A stretch of 8,920 bases of DNA from Candidatus Hydrogenedentota bacterium (GTDB lineage Bacteria; Hydrogenedentota; Hydrogenedentia; Hydrogenedentales; GCA-2746185). The stretch is from the NCBI GenBank assembly GCA_030123645.1, contig JASJYE010000075.1:1-8920 (forward strand). The letters run 5' to 3'. Position 1 is the first letter of the stretch, and every line of letters begins with the position of its first letter. Shown in pieces: positions 5,914 through 8,920 of this stretch. Both the position numbers and the translations under genes were made by a program. The notes under the pieces are model-generated. The model did no database searches. It saw only the letters and a program-made list of their open reading frames with translations, and was not told the DNA's origin.

Positions 5914-6498
5914 ATGACAACCATGCATGAATCGGGTCGCGAGTCGAACGGCGCCGAGGTCGTCATGTCGGCCGAAGCGATTGGAGCCGCCGTGGCACGG
6001 ATGGCCGTCGAAATTGTGAGCGCCCACACCCATCGGGAAGCGGCCCTGCTAGGGATACTACGCCGAGGCCGGCCTCTGGCGGATCGGCTTGCGCAGGAAA
6101 TCGAGGCGCTCACGGGAGAAGGGCCGAAGGTGGGCTCGCTCGCAACAACCCTCTATCGCGACGACTTGCGCACGGGGAAATCGGCGGTAGGGACGGGAAG
6201 GGGAGAAACGCACTTCGACTTCGATGTCGATGGCGCTTGGGTCGTGTTGGTGGACGACGTGCTGAACTCGGGCAGGACCGTGCGGGCGGCGCTTGATGAA
6301 GTTATGGACTACGGCCGGCCGGCACGCATTCAACTGGCCTGTCTCATCGATCGCGGCCTGCGCGAATTGCCGATTCGGGCCGATTATTTGGGCAAATCGA
6401 TCGAAACGCAACCCGACGACCACGTCGCCGTGCATCTGGCCGAAGTCGACGGAGAAGACGTCGTGCTCCTACACCGCACCCAACGGATAGAAGAGTAG
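5914..6498 (+). CDS. pyrR: Bifunctional pyr operon regulator / uracil phosphoribosyltransferase PyrR
   Basis: A type I phosphoribosyltransferase-fold protein of 194 residues (Bacillus PyrR is about 180). In Bacillus, PyrR senses UMP, binds pyr leader RNA to promote termination, and has uracil phosphoribosyltransferase activity. Motifs seen are TLYRDDL at 79-85, the PRPP-binding loop VDDVLNSGRTVRA at 113-125, the PyrR signature RPARIQLACLIDRG at 135-148, and RELPIRADYLGK at 150-161. It is the first gene of a tight pyrR-pyrB-pyrC operon behind a leader with an intrinsic terminator, which supports a regulatory role. The start is uncertain: the frame is open back through the terminator to 5827, but that part is non-coding. 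ATG at 5914 or 5923 gives a normal length. Neither has a good Shine-Dalgarno site; ATG at 5965 has AGG nearby but would remove the first strand. Some residues linked to RNA binding in Bacillus differ (see findings). Confidence 0.93.
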   Translation: MTTMHESGRESNGAEVVMSAEAIGAAVARMAVEIVSAHTHREAALLGILRRGRPLADRLAQEIEALTGEGPKVGSLATTLYRDDLRTGKSAVGTGRGETHFDFDVDGAWVVLVDDVLNSGRTVRAALDEVMDYGRPARIQLACLIDRGLRELPIRADYLGKSIETQPDDHVAVHLAEVDGEDVVLLHRTQRIEE

Positions 6499-7494
6499 AT
6501 GAAAGTGAGACCAGCAATGGCTGTGGCGAACACGGTAGCTTGGCGAAGACGCCACCTGGTGACGATGGAGGACCTCTTTCGCGAGGAGATCGAGCTGATC
6601 CTCGATACGGCGCCTCAGTTTCTCGCCGTACAAAAACGCGAAAGCGGCATCAAAAAAGTACCTTTGCTGCAGGGAAGGCTTGTCGTCAACCTCTTCCTCG
6701 AACCCAGTACGCGCACGCGGATCTCTTTTGAGCTTGCCGCAAAGCGCCTGAGCGCGGATACGTTGACGATTACCACCTCGGGCTCGAGCGCGGTGAAGGG
6801 CGAATCGCTTCATGATACGCTCGCTAACATTGAGGCGATGCACAGCGACATTGTAGTGATTCGAAGCCGCTTCGCGGGCGCGCCCGCGATCCTGACCCAC
6901 CGGCACACGTCTCGCATCATCAATGCGGGCGACGGCAGCCACGAGCACCCGACCCAGGCCCTCCTTGACGCGTTCACGATCCGGCAACATGTCCGTGCGC
7001 AACGCGACGACCCGGGCGCGGGCCTCGATGGCCTCCGCGTGGCCATTATCGGCGACATCGCCCACAGCCGCGTCGCGCGAAGCAATATCTGGTGCCTTAC
7101 GAAACTGGGCGCGAGTGTCGTCGTATGCGGTCCAAGAACGCTTCTTCCGCCTAAAATTGAGCGAATGGGGGTGGACGTGACCTCGGATCTCCGCGAGGCG
7201 ATGAAGGGCGCTGACGTCGTCTACGCATTGCGGATCCAACTCGAAAGGCAGGCCCAGAGCCTCTTCCCGAGTCTCCGCGAATACATTCGCTTGTTCCGCG
7301 TCGACTCTGAATCGCTGAAGGTCGCGCCTGAAAACGCACTCGTCATGCACCCGGGTCCTATCAATCGGGACATCGAGCTCGCGGCCGACGTGGCCGACGG
7401 CCCCCGAAGCGTCATCCTCGAGCAGGTCAGCAACGGGGTCGCCATCCGCATGGCGATCATGCACCTGCTTGCAAATAGCGGGCCGGAGGAGTGA
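6499..7494 (+). CDS. pyrB: Aspartate carbamoyltransferase catalytic subunit
   Basis: Catalyses carbamoyl phosphate + L-aspartate to N-carbamoyl-L-aspartate, the committed step of de novo pyrimidine synthesis, in the cytoplasm as a trimer. The 331 residues carry the carbamoyl-phosphate site FLEPSTRTR at 66-74, Lys100 in the SAVKGES loop, the HEHPTQALLD segment at 148-157, GDIAHSRVARSN at 185-196, the aspartate-site Arg and Gln in ALRIQLER (243-250), and the MHPGPINRDIE block at 283-293. All active-site motifs are intact. Length is close to the 300-330 usual for bacterial catalytic subunits. The ATG follows the pyrR stop codon with no gap, which implies translational coupling; ATG at 6517 (six codons in) is the alternative. 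No pyrI regulatory subunit is seen nearby. The adjacent class I dihydroorotase gene suggests an ATCase-DHOase complex of the Aquifex type (inference). Confidence 0.97.
   Translation: MKVRPAMAVANTVAWRRRHLVTMEDLFREEIELILDTAPQFLAVQKRESGIKKVPLLQGRLVVNLFLEPSTRTRISFELAAKRLSADTLTITTSGSSAVKGESLHDTLANIEAMHSDIVVIRSRFAGAPAILTHRHTSRIINAGDGSHEHPTQALLDAFTIRQHVRAQRDDPGAGLDGLRVAIIGDIAHSRVARSNIWCLTKLGASVVVCGPRTLLPPKIERMGVDVTSDLREAMKGADVVYALRIQLERQAQSLFPSLREYIRLFRVDSESLKVAPENALVMHPGPINRDIELAADVADGPRSVILEQVSNGVAIRMAIMHLLANSGPEE
7485..7491 (+). promoter_or_regulatory. Ribosome binding site of pyrC
   Basis: GGAGGAG lies inside the last codons of pyrB, seven bases before the GTG at 7499. It fixes the pyrC start at this GTG although the frame is open to an upstream TTG at 7469. 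Confidence 0.85.
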
Positions 7495-7498
7495 CCCT

Positions 7499-8788
7499 GT
7501 GAGCACGGTGATCAAGGGTGGGCACCTCATTGAGCCCACGGCGGGCATCTCGGCCCCTATGGACGTCCTCGTCCAAGGCGACCGAATCGCGAGGATTGGG
7601 GAGGGCCTCGAGGGCGACAAGACCATCGACGCGGCCGGTTGCGTCGTCTGCCCCGGGCTCGTGGACATTCACGTCCACTTTCGCGAGCCGGGCTTCGAGT
7701 CAAAAGAGACCATCGCCTCCGGCAGCCGGGCCGCCGCGGCGGGCGGCTTCACGTCGGTTGTTACGATGGCAAATACAGACCCGACCATTGACAACGCCGG
7801 AATGGTCGAATTTGTGAACCGCCGCGCCCGTGAGACGGCGTGCATCAAAATCTGGCCCGCGGCGACCGCCACGAAGGGCATGCAGGGCCAGGAGCTCACC
7901 GAGATGGCTGAGCTGAAGGCCGTCGGCGCAGTGGCCGTGACGGACGACGGCAAGGACATTCAGAGCAGCTGGGTCATGCGCCGTGTTCTCGAATATGCCC
8001 GGATGGTCGATCTACCGTATCTTGCGCATTGCGAAGATCACAGCCTCATGGACGGCGGCGCCATGAACGAGGGCTATAACTCGACCCGCCTGGGCGTACC
8101 CGGCCTGCCGAAGGCGATGGAAGAGATCATGATCGAGCGGAACGCCCGGCTCGCCGTGCTTAGCGGCGTGCGGCTCCACGTCCAACACATCACGACAGCT
8201 GGCGGGGTCGAAATCCTGCGCAGGTACAAGGCTGCGGGAGCGCGGATTTCGGGCGAAGCCACGCCGCATCATTTCACGCTGACTGACGACGCTGTTCGGG
8301 ATTTCGACACCAACGCGAAGATGAACCCGCCGCTGCGGGAACAGGAGGATGTCGATGCCATCAAGGAAGCCATCGCCGACGGGACGATCGACTGCATCTC
8401 GACGGACCATGCGCCCCACACGCCGACCGAGAAAGACGTGGAATTCGCGGAGGCGCCCTTCGGGATTATCGGGCTGGAGACGTCGCTAGGCCTCGTCATC
8501 GCGGAGCTTGTCGGGCCGGGACTTATCCCGCTCGAACGGGCCGTCGAGCTCATGACGTCGGCCCCGGCGAAAATCCTCGGCCTCGACGCGGGCGTTCTGC
8601 GCGAAGGCGGGCCCGCCGACATCGCAATCTTCGACCCTGAAACCGAATGGGTCGTCGATCCCAAGCGCTCCGCTTCCCTCAGCCGCAATACACCGTTTGC
8701 CGGCAGGACCTTGCGCGGCCAAGTCAAAACGACCCTCTGCGACGGAAAGGTCGTCTACCTCCACGATGTAGGCGTCAGCGTGGGATAG
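7499..8788 (+). CDS. pyrC: Dihydroorotase (class I)
   Basis: Cyclises N-carbamoyl-L-aspartate to dihydroorotate, the third step of UMP synthesis; a zinc amidohydrolase. The 429 residues (usual for class I) show the zinc-binding DIHVHFREPG at 56-65 with His58 and His60 and substrate Arg62, SGSRAAAAGGFTSV and ANTDP at 74-95, Asp149/Asp150 before GKDIQ as bridging ligand candidates, His177 in AHCED, His230 in VQHITT, and catalytic Asp303 with His304 in STDHAPH. All ligands are kept, so it should be an active enzyme and not one of the inactive pyrC' partners found beside some ATCases. The GTG start is only four bases after the pyrB stop and has a near-perfect Shine-Dalgarno site. The C-terminal NTPFAGRTLRGQVKTT is the usual closing strand region. 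No terminator follows within the window. Confidence 0.97.
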   Translation: MSTVIKGGHLIEPTAGISAPMDVLVQGDRIARIGEGLEGDKTIDAAGCVVCPGLVDIHVHFREPGFESKETIASGSRAAAAGGFTSVVTMANTDPTIDNAGMVEFVNRRARETACIKIWPAATATKGMQGQELTEMAELKAVGAVAVTDDGKDIQSSWVMRRVLEYARMVDLPYLAHCEDHSLMDGGAMNEGYNSTRLGVPGLPKAMEEIMIERNARLAVLSGVRLHVQHITTAGGVEILRRYKAAGARISGEATPHHFTLTDDAVRDFDTNAKMNPPLREQEDVDAIKEAIADGTIDCISTDHAPHTPTEKDVEFAEAPFGIIGLETSLGLVIAELVGPGLIPLERAVELMTSAPAKILGLDAGVLREGGPADIAIFDPETEWVVDPKRSASLSRNTPFAGRTLRGQVKTTLCDGKVVYLHDVGVSVG

Positions 8789-8920
8789 GCCCGACTCGGG
8801 GTGGTAACCGTGGGAACAGACATGCAGGGCCGCGAGGGACACCAAAAAAAGGAGCCGACCTAACTCGGATAGCTCACAGCCCCTTAGCGATTGGCAGCGC
8901 AAGTTTGTTTCCGACAGTGT
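8789..8920 (+). other. Non-coding stretch after pyrC, to the window end
   Basis: 132 bases without a supported gene. AAAAAAAGGAG near 8845-8855 resembles a Shine-Dalgarno site, but no start codon at a proper distance opens a lasting frame. A seven-base-pair hairpin with a four-base bulge can be drawn around 8852-8875, with no U-tract after it. The next operon gene, if any, probably begins beyond the window or within its last 30 bases. Confidence 0.4.

Noticed and set aside
6469..7668. Long 399-codon minus-strand frame opposite pyrB
   Set aside because: The plus strand carries an unmistakable aspartate carbamoyltransferase; long antisense frames are common in GC-rich DNA, and the translated sequence resembles no family.
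1..8920. Signs of a mobile island, defence system or CRISPR array
   Set aside because: No integrase, transposase, toxin-antitoxin pair, spaced repeats or tRNA attachment site is seen; the genes are housekeeping or common accessory families.

Overview
This is a GC-rich window (roughly 60% by eye) from an uncultured-looking bacterium that encodes a full class A penicillin-binding protein system, an HU-type histone-like protein, and a pyrR-pyrB-pyrC pyrimidine operon. The lineage cannot be fixed from the sequence. The gene set is chromosomal and housekeeping. I saw no integrase, transposase, CRISPR array, tRNA, rRNA or phage gene.

Layout. Left part, minus strand: a bifunctional penicillin-binding protein whose C-terminal half runs off the window at base 1, preceded by a small VanZ-like membrane protein (1218-1637). 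Both belong to the cell envelope. Divergent from them on the plus strand are a two-helix potassium channel with an RCK/TrkA-N regulatory domain (1739-2731), a class 3 lipase-like alpha/beta hydrolase (2820-3593) and a HAD-superfamily hydrolase (3673-4404). The HAD gene meets, tail to tail with a 21-bp overlap, a minus-strand metallophosphoesterase-fold protein (4384-5031) whose metal-binding and catalytic residues are largely replaced.

Right part, plus strand: a roughly 320-bp gap carries a promoter with a perfect TTGACA box and a long leader for an HU-like DNA-binding protein (5352-5636). A bulged hairpin terminator follows. A second promoter at 5731-5759 starts a leader that ends in a strong intrinsic terminator (5815-5847) just before pyrR. 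This is the arrangement expected of transcription attenuation. pyrR, pyrB and pyrC are then packed with 0- and 4-bp gaps. They encode the regulator, aspartate carbamoyltransferase and an apparently active dihydroorotase, which are steps 2 and 3 of de novo UMP synthesis plus their control. The operon may continue beyond the window, because no terminator is visible after pyrC.

Most of the window is ordinary. The points worth a second look are the degenerate phosphoesterase, the pyr leader (a clear terminator but no recognisable Bacillus-type PyrR-binding loop) and the matching substitutions in PyrR at positions tied to RNA binding in Bacillus.
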